Shown piece by piece: positions 52,082 to 62,000 of a stretch of 64,000 nt of DNA (positions are counted from its first letter, which is position 1; each line of letters begins with the position of its first letter). Location: positions 81,728 to 145,727 of the forward strand of contig JANSWW010000010.1 in NCBI GenBank assembly GCA_024743275.1, in the 5' to 3' direction. Under the pieces are notes generated by a model that was given only the letters and a program-made list of their open reading frames with translations, searched no databases and was not told the DNA's origin. The position numbers and the translations under genes were made by a program. Source of the stretch: Alphaproteobacteria bacterium (GTDB taxonomy: Bacteria > Pseudomonadota > Alphaproteobacteria > JANSWW01).

Positions 52082-53752
52082 TTATTCCTTTTTTAGGATC
52101 ATCGAGTGTCCGCTGGCGAGCTGCCAGCGCCCGTCCCGGCCGAGATGGGCGCCGATATCGCTCAGCACCATCTCATAGGCGTCCCCGTCGATGATGTCGC
52201 CGATCCGCACGTCGGAGAAGGCTTTGCCGGTCTCCGGCGGCAGGTTGACCCGGTAGACCGCCAGGAACCAGGCCAGGGCGAGGAGCGGATGCTGGGTCAG
52301 CGGCACCCAGTGATTCTCCAACTGTCCCATATCACGGAACAACCGCCGAAGTCCCTCGCGGGTCATGTTGAAGTAATGGTGCGGATAGCCGTGTTCCGGC
52401 TGCAGGAAGGGCACCGACACCAACAGTTTCCCGCCGGGCTTGGTGACCCGGTAGAGCTCCTTCGCGCAGGCGAACGGATCCGTCACATGTTCCAGCACGG
52501 CGATCGAGACGATGGCGTCGAAACTGTTGTCCTTGAAGGGGAGGGTCTGGCCAACGGCCAGAATATCGGTCGAGGGGTAGTCGACGATTTCCGCGTTGAT
52601 CAGGTGGGGCGCGATGAAGGATTTGCTGCCGGCCCCGCAATCGAGCGCCATGCCGCCCGCCGCCGCCACCTCGTTCAACAGCGCGATGGCCGCACCGTCA
52701 TAGCCATGGGCGCTGACATTCTCCGTCGGGTCGATCGCGTGTTCGATCCCCAGCGCCGGCGAGATGAAATTGAACGTTCCCTCCCCGGTCACGCTGAAGG
52801 CCTCGCCACAATCGGGACAGGCAAAATCACCCTGCTTGGCCGCGAGGGAGGGACCGCCACAGGCGGGACACTGGATATGCTTCTTGAGCCAGGTGCGTTT
52901 CGCCGACTTGAGCTTGCCGATCGCCGTCTTCGACGCGCCCGCCAGATCCAAGGCGCCGGTCACCGAAACGTCCGGGGTCTCTCGCGGTGGGGTCATCTCC
53001 ACCGGATGGCCGGTGTTCGCGGCGGCGATCGCCTTTTGGAAATGCAGGCCCGCGCCCCGGGCGATATCGAGTTGGCTCTCGAAATAGTCAAACTGCTCGA
53101 CGAGTTGCGCGTTGTGCGCCCGGATCTTGTCCCGCTCTTCCAGAAGGGACCGATTATGGTCCGCAATGGCGTCCCTGTCCTTCAACAGGGCTTGGTTGTG
53201 GTCCGAAATAGCATCCCGGTCGGCCTGAAGCGCGTGATTATGGGCGGCGATGGCGTCCCGGTCGGCCTGCAGCGCGTGATTGTGGGCGGCATAGTCGTCG
53301 ACCCGCGTCTCCAAGGCCCCCATGCGGTCGCGAAGGTCCGCCGACTCCCGGACCAGCGCCTCGGCCTGTTCCTTTAGAGCGTCCCGTTCACCCAGTAGGT
53401 CGTCCCGCTGGCTCTCCAGCGTGGCGATTCCCTCGGCGAGGGTGGCGATACGCGCTTCCCTTTCGGTGATCTGTGCCGACCAATCGTCAAGAAGCCTGGT
53501 CTTATCCGCGATTTCCGTGGCGAGATCGCCGATGCGCGTTTCACCTTGCGCGGCCACCTCGGCGAAGCGGTCCCGCTCAGCGGTCATCCCGTCAAGGGCC
53601 TCATTGACATGACCGAGATCGGCCCCGAGGCGGGCTTTCGATTCGATCAGCTCGTTTCGCTCCTCCATGAGGCGATTGAAAGAGGAACGCCGCATGAACC
53701 GCATCGGCAGCAATCCATAGACCGACTTAATCAGAGACTTTAGGGATGACAT
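52082..53752 (-). CDS. coiled-coil SAM-dependent methyltransferase, 556 aa
   Basis: An amphipathic N-terminus (SLIKSVYGLLPMRFMRR) is followed by a long coiled coil (about 25-235). The coil includes four to five 14-residue repeats of the form HNxALQADRDAIA (about 155-216). Then a zinc ribbon (CPACGG ... CPDCGE) and a class I methyltransferase domain (about 340-556: ALDCGAGSKSF, DNSFDAIVSIAVLEHV, GGKLLVSVPF). It faces a surface-glycan locus, so its acceptor is probably a sugar chain. A coiled coil joined to a methyltransferase next to Wzm/Wzt recalls the WbdD chain terminator, though the domain order is reversed. Confidence 0.85.
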   Translation of the reverse strand: MSSLKSLIKSVYGLLPMRFMRRSSFNRLMEERNELIESKARLGADLGHVNEALDGMTAERDRFAEVAAQGETRIGDLATEIADKTRLLDDWSAQITEREARIATLAEGIATLESQRDDLLGERDALKEQAEALVRESADLRDRMGALETRVDDYAAHNHALQADRDAIAAHNHALQADRDAISDHNQALLKDRDAIADHNRSLLEERDKIRAHNAQLVEQFDYFESQLDIARGAGLHFQKAIAAANTGHPVEMTPPRETPDVSVTGALDLAGASKTAIGKLKSAKRTWLKKHIQCPACGGPSLAAKQGDFACPDCGEAFSVTGEGTFNFISPALGIEHAIDPTENVSAHGYDGAAIALLNEVAAAGGMALDCGAGSKSFIAPHLINAEIVDYPSTDILAVGQTLPFKDNSFDAIVSIAVLEHVTDPFACAKELYRVTKPGGKLLVSVPFLQPEHGYPHHYFNMTREGLRRLFRDMGQLENHWVPLTQHPLLALAWFLAVYRVNLPPETGKAFSDVRIGDIIDGDAYEMVLSDIGAHLGRDGRWQLASGHSMILKKE

Positions 53753-53895
53753 TCTAACGAATCGACCTTTTCACCGGGCAGGCGGCCATGGAGATTGACC
53801 CTTGAAGGCCGTGTATTTTACACCAGCCCCGTCAAACGTCACGGTTTGGTTACAAACCGGTCGCGGCCCCGCCGGCTCTCCATCGAAAGCACTCC

Positions 53896-54786
53896 ATGCC
53901 CGCCTCCGTTCTTCCCTCCGACCCCAGGCTCAACCCTTACGCGAGCCTCGACAATCTCGCCCGTGCGGACGCGGTGCGGGGCGCGCGCCCGTCCCGGGGG
54001 AGACAAAGCGCGGAGACGCCGGGGCTTTCCGTCGTCATCCTCAATCTCGATAAACCGGAACTCCTCCTCCCGCTGATCGAGGGTCTGGATGTTTGCGCGG
54101 CGCCGTTTCGCAAGGCCGGCCTCGACTTCGAGGTGATCGTCGGCGATACCGGGTCGAGCGACCCAAGGGTTCTCGCCCTCTACGACGCGCCGCCGCCCTG
54201 GCTGCGGATCGTTCGCGGGCTCGCCTATCACTTCTCGCGCTGCAACAACGATGTCTTCTTCGCCGAGGCGCGGCACGACCACACGCTGTTCCTCAACAAC
54301 GATGTCATTTTCAAGGATAGCCCGGAAGCGCTATGGCGGATGGACCAGGCCCTGCGCACCGACCCGGGTCTCGGCGCCGTCGGTCCAGTGATGTTCTTCG
54401 AGGACGGCCTTGTTCAGCATGCCGGGATCGATGTGTTCCGCCACGGACCGCTGACCGGCTTCTGCTTTCATCCCCATAGCCGGAGCGAGCTTCCGTCCCT
54501 GCGCCGCCCGGCCTGGTCCTGTCCGGCGGTCACCGGCGCCTGCCTGATGATCCGCAGCGCCCTGTTCGAGCAGATCGGGGGTTTCGACGAGGGCTACCGG
54601 ACCGAGGCCCAGGATGTCGCCCTATGCCTTGCCGCGCGGCGTCTCGGCTACAACGTCCAGGTTCTGGATCTGGGCCGTATTCTCCATCTGGAGAACGCGA
54701 CGCGGACCAAGGGGTCCGAGGATTGGGAAGACCGGCAACGGTTCATGCGGCGCTGGAGCGGCTATATCGCCGCCCGCTACCGATAG
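53896..54786 (+). CDS. family 2 glycosyltransferase, 296 aa
   Basis: GT-A fold: LSVVILNLDKPELLLPLIEG, then VIVGDTGSSDPRVL (nucleotide-sugar aspartate), LFLNNDVIFKDSPEAL (the DxD-equivalent NND), and GGFDEGYRTEAQDVALCLAA carrying the catalytic ED-like acid. The closing HLENATRTKGSEDW is typical of rhamnosyl-type GT2 enzymes. It adds a sugar in the cytoplasm to a growing surface polysaccharide. It is the first plus-strand gene of the locus; the next glycosyltransferase starts 13 bp on. Confidence 0.9.
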   Translation: MPASVLPSDPRLNPYASLDNLARADAVRGARPSRGRQSAETPGLSVVILNLDKPELLLPLIEGLDVCAAPFRKAGLDFEVIVGDTGSSDPRVLALYDAPPPWLRIVRGLAYHFSRCNNDVFFAEARHDHTLFLNNDVIFKDSPEALWRMDQALRTDPGLGAVGPVMFFEDGLVQHAGIDVFRHGPLTGFCFHPHSRSELPSLRRPAWSCPAVTGACLMIRSALFEQIGGFDEGYRTEAQDVALCLAARRLGYNVQVLDLGRILHLENATRTKGSEDWEDRQRFMRRWSGYIAARYR

Positions 54787-54799
54787 TCGGGACGGGATC

Positions 54800-56005
54800 A
54801 TGGCCACCATCCTCTTCCTTGCGAGCCGCATGCAATTCGGGTTCGGGGTCTCCCTGGTGATCGACGAAGTGAGCCGCCGGCTGATCGCCCAAGGCCATCG
54901 CGTGACGGTCGGCTGCGAACATCACGACGCGGCCTATGGCCATCTCGACTGTCGGGTGGTGCCGCCGGATCCGGAGCGCGTTCGCGCGCTGGCCGCGGAG
55001 GTCGGTGCCAAGATCGTCTGCGCCCACACCACGCCTTTCTTCGAGGTGCTGCCCCATCTCGCCCCGCCGCTCAAGCGGTGGGCCTGGGAACATGGCGACC
55101 CGACCCCGGACTTCTTTCCCTCCGGGCGGGAGGAGCGGGCCCGCATCGCGGAGAACAAACGCCTCCACGTCTATCCCGCGATCGACGGCGTCATCGCCAT
55201 CTCGCATTTCATCGCCAGCGACATCCGCTGGCCCGACGCCGTGGTGATTGCCAACGGGGCCGATCACGTGGCGGATTTCGGCAGCAAAGGCCTGCAGGAC
55301 GTCAATCCCGGACCGGCGCCGCTCGGGGTCGGGACGCTGATGCGGCTCGGCGTCGGCGAAGGCTTCTACAAGGGCCGCGATCTGTTCCTCGATCTCGTCG
55401 ACGCGGCCCGCGCCGACGGCCTAGACGCGGCCTTCCACGTTATGGGCCGCGGCACGGCGGAAGACGCCGCCCCCTTTCGCGAACGCGGCGTCGAGGTGCA
55501 TCTGAACGCCAGCGACGAGGAGCGCTCCCGCTATCTGAGGGCGCTAGACGTGTTCTTCAGTCCCTCCCTGTGGGAGGGCTGCAACCTGCCGCTCCTGGAG
55601 GCCCAGGCGACGGGAACCGCCTCGATCGCGTTCGATACCGGCGCCCACCCGGAGATGACGCCGCTGCTCGCCGAGGATATCGGCGATGTCCTCACCCTGC
55701 TGCGCGCGATGGCCCGGGACCCCGGCCTGCTGCTGAACCATTCGGTCGACGCCTACCGCTTCGTGCGCGGCACCTATCGCTGGGACGACACCGCCCGGTC
55801 GGCGGCCGAATCCCTCGGGCTGGGATCGCCGGTTCGGGCGGAAACGACGGCCCTCGCACCGCCTGCCGCGATCGACGCGGTCCCCCTTCGCGGCAGCACG
55901 CTGGTCGGTCGGGCCGGGCGGGTTCTGGTCGATCAGGGGATGGGCGCCTTCGTCAGCCGCGCCCGCCGCTCGCTCGCCTACCGCCTCGGCCGACGGAGGC
56001 CCTAA
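54800..56005 (+). CDS. family 4 (GT-B) glycosyltransferase, 401 aa
   Basis: A retaining GT-B enzyme. The start is ATG 54800 (MATILFLASRMQFGFGVSLV) with the glycine loop of the acceptor domain. The nucleotide-sugar domain has YKGRDLFLDLVDAA and the E-x7-E motif in SLWEGCNLPLLEAQATG. Donor and acceptor are unknown. A strong terminator follows directly, separating it from the Abi-like gene. Confidence 0.9.
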   Translation: MATILFLASRMQFGFGVSLVIDEVSRRLIAQGHRVTVGCEHHDAAYGHLDCRVVPPDPERVRALAAEVGAKIVCAHTTPFFEVLPHLAPPLKRWAWEHGDPTPDFFPSGREERARIAENKRLHVYPAIDGVIAISHFIASDIRWPDAVVIANGADHVADFGSKGLQDVNPGPAPLGVGTLMRLGVGEGFYKGRDLFLDLVDAARADGLDAAFHVMGRGTAEDAAPFRERGVEVHLNASDEERSRYLRALDVFFSPSLWEGCNLPLLEAQATGTASIAFDTGAHPEMTPLLAEDIGDVLTLLRAMARDPGLLLNHSVDAYRFVRGTYRWDDTARSAAESLGLGSPVRAETTALAPPAAIDAVPLRGSTLVGRAGRVLVDQGMGAFVSRARRSLAYRLGRRRP

Positions 56006-56009
56006 CAAG

Positions 56010-56035
56010 AAAACCCGCCACGAAAGGCGGGTTTT
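56010..56035 (+). terminator. rho-independent terminator after the GT4 gene
   Basis: A perfect 10-bp stem AAAACCCGCC-ACGAAA-GGCGGGTTTT with a terminal T4 run, 5 bp after the stop codon. The A/T ends make it work in both directions. Confidence 0.9.
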
Positions 56036-56065
56036 CAGTATCTAACGAAGCCGGGGGAAGGCTGA

Positions 56066-56095
56066 TTGCCCGCGTACCCCGGTCTTCTCTACAAT
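56066..56095 (+). promoter_or_regulatory. possible promoter of the Abi-like gene
   Basis: TTGCCC (56066-56071), an 18-bp spacer, then TACAAT (56090-56095). Transcription would begin close to GTG 56103, giving a leaderless or very short leader mRNA. Confidence 0.4.
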
Positions 56096-56102
56096 AAATA
56101 AC

Positions 56103-56825
56103 GTGGTTGTTTTTGCTGCGCCTGTCAATGATTCCCGTTATGGGTTTTCTATGGAGCAGGTAAAACCACCTATTGCCGCAAACGATCTTGAGGATGTTGT
56201 TTCAGCACCTCGGTTCTCGACCTATGTACAGGCCTGCGGCGGCAATACGGCTCTCGCGGCGGAATTGTACCTATGGAACGCGTCCTGCTCGGCGGCGCTG
56301 TTCAACGTAATTCACTATGCGGAGGTCGCTTTGCGAAATGGCTGCGTAGCTGCCCTCGAGAGTTCCTTCGGCCCCAATTGGCACCACAACCGAGGCTTCT
56401 ACTATACCCTTCCGAATCCGAGGTCCAATAGAGCCTACCATCCGGCCGCCGACATCGCCGCTGTAGCGGCGCGGCACAGAGGGGCCGGCAAGGTCGTCGC
56501 CGAGCTCAAGCTTGCGTTCTGGCAGCATCTCCTTATCGCCGGCCAGGACCGGCGAATGTGGCTACCTCACTTCGCCTCTGTGTTTCCAGGATACGACCCA
56601 ACACTCGCGATCCCTGCCGCGCGCCGCCATCTCCATGATGATGTCAGGGATTTGCGCGGCCTCCGAAACCGAATTGCGCATCATGAACCTATCTTCCAGC
56701 GCACCTTGAACGACGAATTGGAACGTGCGCTGCGCATTGTCCACTGGCGCCACCCGAAAGTCGGTGCCTGGTTGCGCCAAGCCGAAGGCGTATCTTCGAT
56801 TCTATCGGACAAACCCATTCCCTGA
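56103..56825 (+). CDS. Abi-like HEPN-domain protein, 240 aa
   Basis: All-helical protein of the Abi/HEPN kind. FSTYVQACGGNTALAAELYLWN opens the fold, HYAEVALRNGCVAAL follows, and the RNase signature Rx4H is present as RNRIAHH (188-194). HEPN nucleases act in abortive infection and toxin-antitoxin systems, cutting RNA. Its own promoter-like signal, its terminator-flanked position inside a glycan locus and its somewhat less G+C-rich codons suggest an inserted defence gene. The start may be GTG 56103 or ATG 56151 (MEQVKPP); neither has a clear ribosome-binding site. No antitoxin gene is next to it. Confidence 0.75.
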   Translation: MVVFAAPVNDSRYGFSMEQVKPPIAANDLEDVVSAPRFSTYVQACGGNTALAAELYLWNASCSAALFNVIHYAEVALRNGCVAALESSFGPNWHHNRGFYYTLPNPRSNRAYHPAADIAAVAARHRGAGKVVAELKLAFWQHLLIAGQDRRMWLPHFASVFPGYDPTLAIPAARRHLHDDVRDLRGLRNRIAHHEPIFQRTLNDELERALRIVHWRHPKVGAWLRQAEGVSSILSDKPIP

Positions 56826-56915
56826 TGTCGCGTACGCTACCGCATTCCTGGACAGGTCCGGTGCTTCTCCCTTAGACACTAGCCGATCTCGACCGCACCA
56901 CTGCAAGGGTCCCTG

Positions 56916-57722
56916 GTGTCCACACCGCTTTCCGTCTTCACGCCGTTGATCCGGCATCGCCATATGGTGGTGAGCCTGGTGCAGCGCGATCTGCGCGCCC
57001 GCTATGCCGGCACCGCCCTCGGCTTCCTGTGGGCCTTCGCCAGCCCGCTTCTGCTGCTGGTCGTGTTTACCTTTGTCTTCTCCGAGATCTTCGAAGCGAA
57101 GTGGAATATCCCGGTCGACGACAAGTTCGGCTTCGCTCTCGTGCTGTTCGCCGGCCTGATGCTCTATTGGTGCTTTTCCGATTGTCTGATCCGGGCCTCG
57201 GGCCTGATCGCCGAGCATGGTGTCTTCGTCCGCAAGATGGTCTTTCCCGTCGACATCCTGGCCTGGGTCGTCGTGCTTGGCGCCCTGGTCCATCTGGGAA
57301 TCAGCTGGCTCATCTTCCTTGCGGCCCATTGGGTTCTGATCGGCGCCCCGCCGGCGACGGCGCTGCTGCTGCCCGTGATCGTTCTGCCCTTCGCCCTGTT
57401 CCTGGTCGGCATGACCTGGGCGGTCGCGGCCTTCGGCGTTTATCTGAGGGATTTGGGCCAGATCATCGCCGTGCTGGTGACCCTGCTGCTGTTCGCGAGC
57501 CCGATCTTCTATCCGATCGAGATCCTGCCCGACTGGTTCCGGCCGTGGATGGCACTCAATCCGATCGCCCACGCGGTCGAGGCGGGACGCGGCGTCCTGA
57601 TCTGGGGCACCTTCCCGCCGCTTGCGGATTTCGCCATCGCCTTGGTCTTCTCGAGCCTCGTCGCATGGATCGGACTGGTGGTGTTCCGGAAACTGAAGCG
57701 GAGCTTCGCCGATGTCCTCTGA
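56916..57722 (+). CDS. wzm: polysaccharide ABC exporter permease (Wzm-type), 268 aa
   Basis: ABC-2-type permease with six helices. RHRHMVVSLVQRDLRARYAGT is the cytoplasmic entry, then ALGFLWAFASPLLLLVVFTF, and near the end ASPIFYPIEILPDWFRPWMALNPI, the family's periplasmic turn. It forms the channel for export of a finished, lipid-linked polysaccharide such as O-antigen or capsule. GTG start; its stop overlaps the wzt start by 11 bp. Confidence 0.92.
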   Translation: MSTPLSVFTPLIRHRHMVVSLVQRDLRARYAGTALGFLWAFASPLLLLVVFTFVFSEIFEAKWNIPVDDKFGFALVLFAGLMLYWCFSDCLIRASGLIAEHGVFVRKMVFPVDILAWVVVLGALVHLGISWLIFLAAHWVLIGAPPATALLLPVIVLPFALFLVGMTWAVAAFGVYLRDLGQIIAVLVTLLLFASPIFYPIEILPDWFRPWMALNPIAHAVEAGRGVLIWGTFPPLADFAIALVFSSLVAWIGLVVFRKLKRSFADVL

Positions 57723-59085
57723 GATCACCATCGAGGCGACCCAGCTCGGTAAATGCTATCAGATCTACCGGACGCCCGCCGACCGGCTTAAGCAAATGTT
57801 CGTCCGCTGGAAGCCGCTCTATACGACCTTCTGGGCGCTGCGCAATGTCAGTTTCGAGATCCGCAAGGGCGAGACGGTCGGGATCATCGGCCGCAACGGT
57901 GCCGGCAAGTCGACCCTGCTGCAGCTCATTTCCGGCGTCATCCAGCCTTCGGCGGGTAGCCTGCATGTCCGCGGGCGGGTCGCCGCCCTCCTCGAATTGG
58001 GGGCCGGCTTCAATCCGGAATTCACCGGTCATGAGAATGTCCGGCTCTACGCCACGCTGCTGGGCCTGAGCAATGGCGAGATCGATGCGAAATACGACGA
58101 GATCGTCGCGTTCGCGGACATTGGCGACTTCCTGGATCAACCGGTCAAAACCTACTCGACGGGGATGCAGGCCCGTCTCGCCATGGCCGTCGCGGTCAAC
58201 GTCTCGCCGGAGGTGCTGATCATCGACGAGGCGCTGTCCGTGGGGGACGAGGCCTTTCAACGGAAATGCTTCGCCCGGCTCGAACAGGTCAAGCAAGCCG
58301 GTGCCACGATCCTCTTCGTTTCCCATTCGGCGGCGACCATCGTCGACCTGTGCGACTGGGCGATGCTGATCGATCACGGCGAGCGCATGATCGCCGGGCC
58401 GCCAAAGACCGTTGTCGGCCAATATCACCGCATGCTCTACACCCCCGCGGGCGAGGTTGAGACCTTCCGCCAGGAAATCCGCGCCCTCGACAAAAAGGTG
58501 ACGGACCCGAGAGAGGCCCCCGCCCCGGCGACACCGGCGGACCTCGACGGCCCGAGCGCCCCCGCGGAGGTCGACGGTGCGGACTGGTACGACCCAAATT
58601 TCCTGGTTGCATCGACGATCGCCTATATCGAACAGGGCGCGGAAATCCAGGATATCCGTCTGGAGACGGAGAATGGCAACAAGGTCAACATGGTCCTGCA
58701 CGGGCACCGTTACCGGCTGTGTTATCGGGTGCGGTTCACCCGCGACGTGGCGAAGGCCCGGTTCGGATGCATGATGAAGGCGCTGGATGGGGTCGAGTTG
58801 GGTGGCAAGGTTTCACACCGTCCCGGTGAAGAGATGGGCCCCGTCACCGCCGGAACGATCGTGGATGTGGCTTTTCCCTTGATCATGAGCGCGGTTCCCG
58901 GGACCTATTTCTTCAATGCGGGCGTCCAGGCGCTGGAAGGGGGCGAGCATATCTACCTCGCCCGGTTGGTCGACGCGCTGATGGTCAAGGTCCAGCCGGT
59001 CAAAGGGCTGCTCGCCACCGGCTTCACCGATTTCGCGCCGGGCGAAGGCGCTGCCGTCACAGTCGCCGGAAAGAGCCATTCATGA
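57712..59085 (+). CDS. wzt: polysaccharide ABC exporter ATPase with sugar-binding domain (Wzt-type), 457 aa
   Basis: N-terminal ATPase (1-250): Walker A GRNGAGKST, signature YSTGMQARLAMA, Walker B VLIIDEALSVGDE. The extra C-terminal domain (about 280-457, NMVLHGHRYRLCYRVRFTRD, then MSAVPGTYFFNAGVQALEGG) is a Wzt-C beta-sandwich. In E. coli O9a and related systems that domain recognises the chemically capped chain end before export. This predicts an end-capped polysaccharide here. It overlaps wzm by 11 bp and the next gene by 4 bp. Confidence 0.93.
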   Translation: MSSEITIEATQLGKCYQIYRTPADRLKQMFVRWKPLYTTFWALRNVSFEIRKGETVGIIGRNGAGKSTLLQLISGVIQPSAGSLHVRGRVAALLELGAGFNPEFTGHENVRLYATLLGLSNGEIDAKYDEIVAFADIGDFLDQPVKTYSTGMQARLAMAVAVNVSPEVLIIDEALSVGDEAFQRKCFARLEQVKQAGATILFVSHSAATIVDLCDWAMLIDHGERMIAGPPKTVVGQYHRMLYTPAGEVETFRQEIRALDKKVTDPREAPAPATPADLDGPSAPAEVDGADWYDPNFLVASTIAYIEQGAEIQDIRLETENGNKVNMVLHGHRYRLCYRVRFTRDVAKARFGCMMKALDGVELGGKVSHRPGEEMGPVTAGTIVDVAFPLIMSAVPGTYFFNAGVQALEGGEHIYLARLVDALMVKVQPVKGLLATGFTDFAPGEGAAVTVAGKSHS

Positions 59086-62000
59086 CCGGCGGGCGGCCGA
59101 AAGCTCTGCTGATCCTCGGGATGCACCGGGCGGGGACCTCCGCGATCACCCGATTGGTCAACCTTCTGGGCGCCGATCTGGGCAACGACCTGCTCCCTCC
59201 GGCCGAGGACAATCTGTCGGGCTTTTGGGAGAACCGGGAGATCGTGGCCTTCCATCACCGTGCCCTGAGGGCGGCGGTAAGCGATTGGGACGATTTCCGC
59301 GCCATCGATCCTGCATGGTTCGAAAGCGACCCCGCCAAGGCCTTGGCCGACGAGCTGGCGGAGATGATCGGGACGCTCTTCAAGGCATCACCGATCTTTG
59401 CCATGAAGGACCCCCGAGCCTGTCGCCTCGTGCCCCTGTGGCGGTCGGCCCTCGCCGAAACCGGCCACGCGCCGGCGGTGATCCTGCCATGGCGGCCGGT
59501 GGGGGATGTGGCCGCGTCGCTGACCACGCGGAACGGCTTCGGGGCCGCCCAGAGCGGGCTGCTTTGGCATCGACATATTTCGGATGTGGAACGGGAGACA
59601 CGGGATCTCCCCCGCAGCATCGTGTCCTTCGATGCCGTTCTAGACGATTGGCGAGGAGTCGCCGACCGTCTGTCCGCCGACCTCGACCTGGAATGGCCGG
59701 TGTCGACGGATGAGACCGCCGCCGATGCCGAACGATTCTTCCGGCCGGGAGAGCGTCATCATCACGGCAAGGCGCTGGACGACACCCGGACGGCCGCCGC
59801 CCTCGCGCCGGTCGAACGGGCGCTGAACGACGGTGATTGGACGGCCCTGAGAGGCGCGGCCGAAACGGCCGGGAAGGACCTTTCCGAAGCCGCCGATCTG
59901 ATGGGGCCGGTCCTCGCCCGGCAGATCACCGAGCGCTGGACGGCGGCGGAGCGTCTGGAGACGACGAAGAGGATCCTCTCCGAGACGAGCGACCAGGCCA
60001 TCGCCGAACGCGACAAGGCGCAGACCGGCTTCGAGGAGGTGACCCGGGACTACCAGGCCGCGAGCGCTCAATTGGAGGAAGCCCTTCAGGGTCTAGCCGC
60101 CTACCAGGCGGATAACGCGCGGCTCGAAAGCGCCGTTGCGAAACTGCAACAAGAAAACCGGACCTTTCAGGACGGCATCGCCGAGCTCCGACAGGACTAC
60201 GACAGCGAAGCGAGCCTCCGCGCCGCCCGCGATGAGGAACTTGGACACCGGCAAGAGGCGCTCGACCATATCCGCTCGGAATACGACGCGGCCATCGCGC
60301 AACGCGACCGGCTCGAAGAGGTCACCACAGCCTTGTCGGACCGGATCGCCGAGATGGACGCGGAACTCGGCCATCGGCAGGACGCGGTCGTTCATTACCG
60401 CGAGCAATACGACGCCGCCATCGCCCAGCGAGACGCCCTGACAATCGAGCGGGATAAGCTTGTCACCGAAACCGACCGGCGTATTGAGCATTTCCAATCC
60501 GAGTATGAACGCGTCGTCGCGGCCCGTGACGCCCTCGAGCGAACACGCCAAGGCCTCGCGGAGGAATGCGGCCACCTGAAAGCGGAGCTTGCCGACGCCC
60601 AGGCCCTTCATCTCCGCGTGGAACGTCACCTCATCGACACACGACAAGTCCTTTTCTCGATGCAAGGCGATCTGGCGAAGACCGCGCGGGAGCGGGATAT
60701 ACTGGCGGTCCAGAAACGACAGATCCAGAATACCCTGTCCTGGCAACTCACCAAGCCTTGGCGGGTCGTGACGAGGGGCCTGCTCCGCGCACTGCGACCG
60801 GTCGGACGGATCTTCCGGAACAGAACCTATCCCATGGAACTGATCCCGCTCACCGGCGTGCGCCGGGAAGATGGCGGCTTTCGGATGATCGGACACGAGG
60901 CGCGGTTCCGGTTGGCCGCCACCACATTGACCCAGCCGAACGGATGGTGCTGGGTCCGGCTTGCGGACGGGGACGGGAACCGGGAGGGGGATGGGGAGGG
61001 GGACGGGGATGGGGACGGGCGCCTCGCCGCCTCGCTCTTCATTCCGCCAACCGGACCGCGCCAGCCGACCGGCTACCACCCCCTGCTTTGGGCCCCCGCC
61101 CGCACGGTTGTCCGGCTTCCGGATCCCTATATCGAACTCGATCTGCTGCTCAACGGCCCGAACCGGCGTCTCGAAGGCCTCGACATGGAGGTCCGGGAGG
61201 TCGGTAAGCTGCAACTGCTCGCGGTCGCCGCTGTGCGGCGGCGGCGGCAGGTCGGCGGCGGGCAAACGCTCAGAGAGGTGATCGCCGCCGCCATGGGAGG
61301 CCGCCTCGGCGCCTGGGCGGTCCAACAATTGGGGGAGCGCAGCGAGGACACCCCAAGGCTCGACTATCACGGCTGGATCCAGTCCTTCGACAGCCCGGCC
61401 CCGGAAGAGATCGCCGCCCTGAGGGACCGTGATCCGATTCCCGTTGCGATTGCGGTCCCCCGCACCGCCTCACCTGGGCTCATGGCGGATATCGAGGGCC
61501 AGGCCGGGGTCACACCGCACCGGATCGAGGGTTCGGACCCGACGGCATGGTCCGAGGCCATGACGGCGGTGGGCGCCAATGTCCTCATTCATATCCACCC
61601 CGAGGCCCGCCTGCGGCCGTTCAGCCTGCTTAAGCTGGCGAACGCGATGGTCCCTGACGGCGTCCGGATCGCCTATGCGGATCACGACCGGCTGACCGAG
61701 GAGGGCCGGCGGACGGCCCCGGACTTCAAACCGGAATTCGACCGGGAGAGCTTCATCGCTACGGGCTATACAGGCCCGCTCCATGCCTTGTCCCGCCAAG
61801 CGCTTGAAGAGACCAAGGCGGCGAGCCTCGACGGGCTCGTTCTCGAAGTCGAGCGGATACATGGCCCGGAGGCGATCCGGCATATCCCCGCCATCCTCGC
61901 CCATCTTCCGATGACCGCGGCACCCATCGCGCCGGCGACCGACAGGCTCCCGGCGCTGCGCAAGGCCTTGCCGAAATCCCAAGGGAAGCTCACGGAAACC

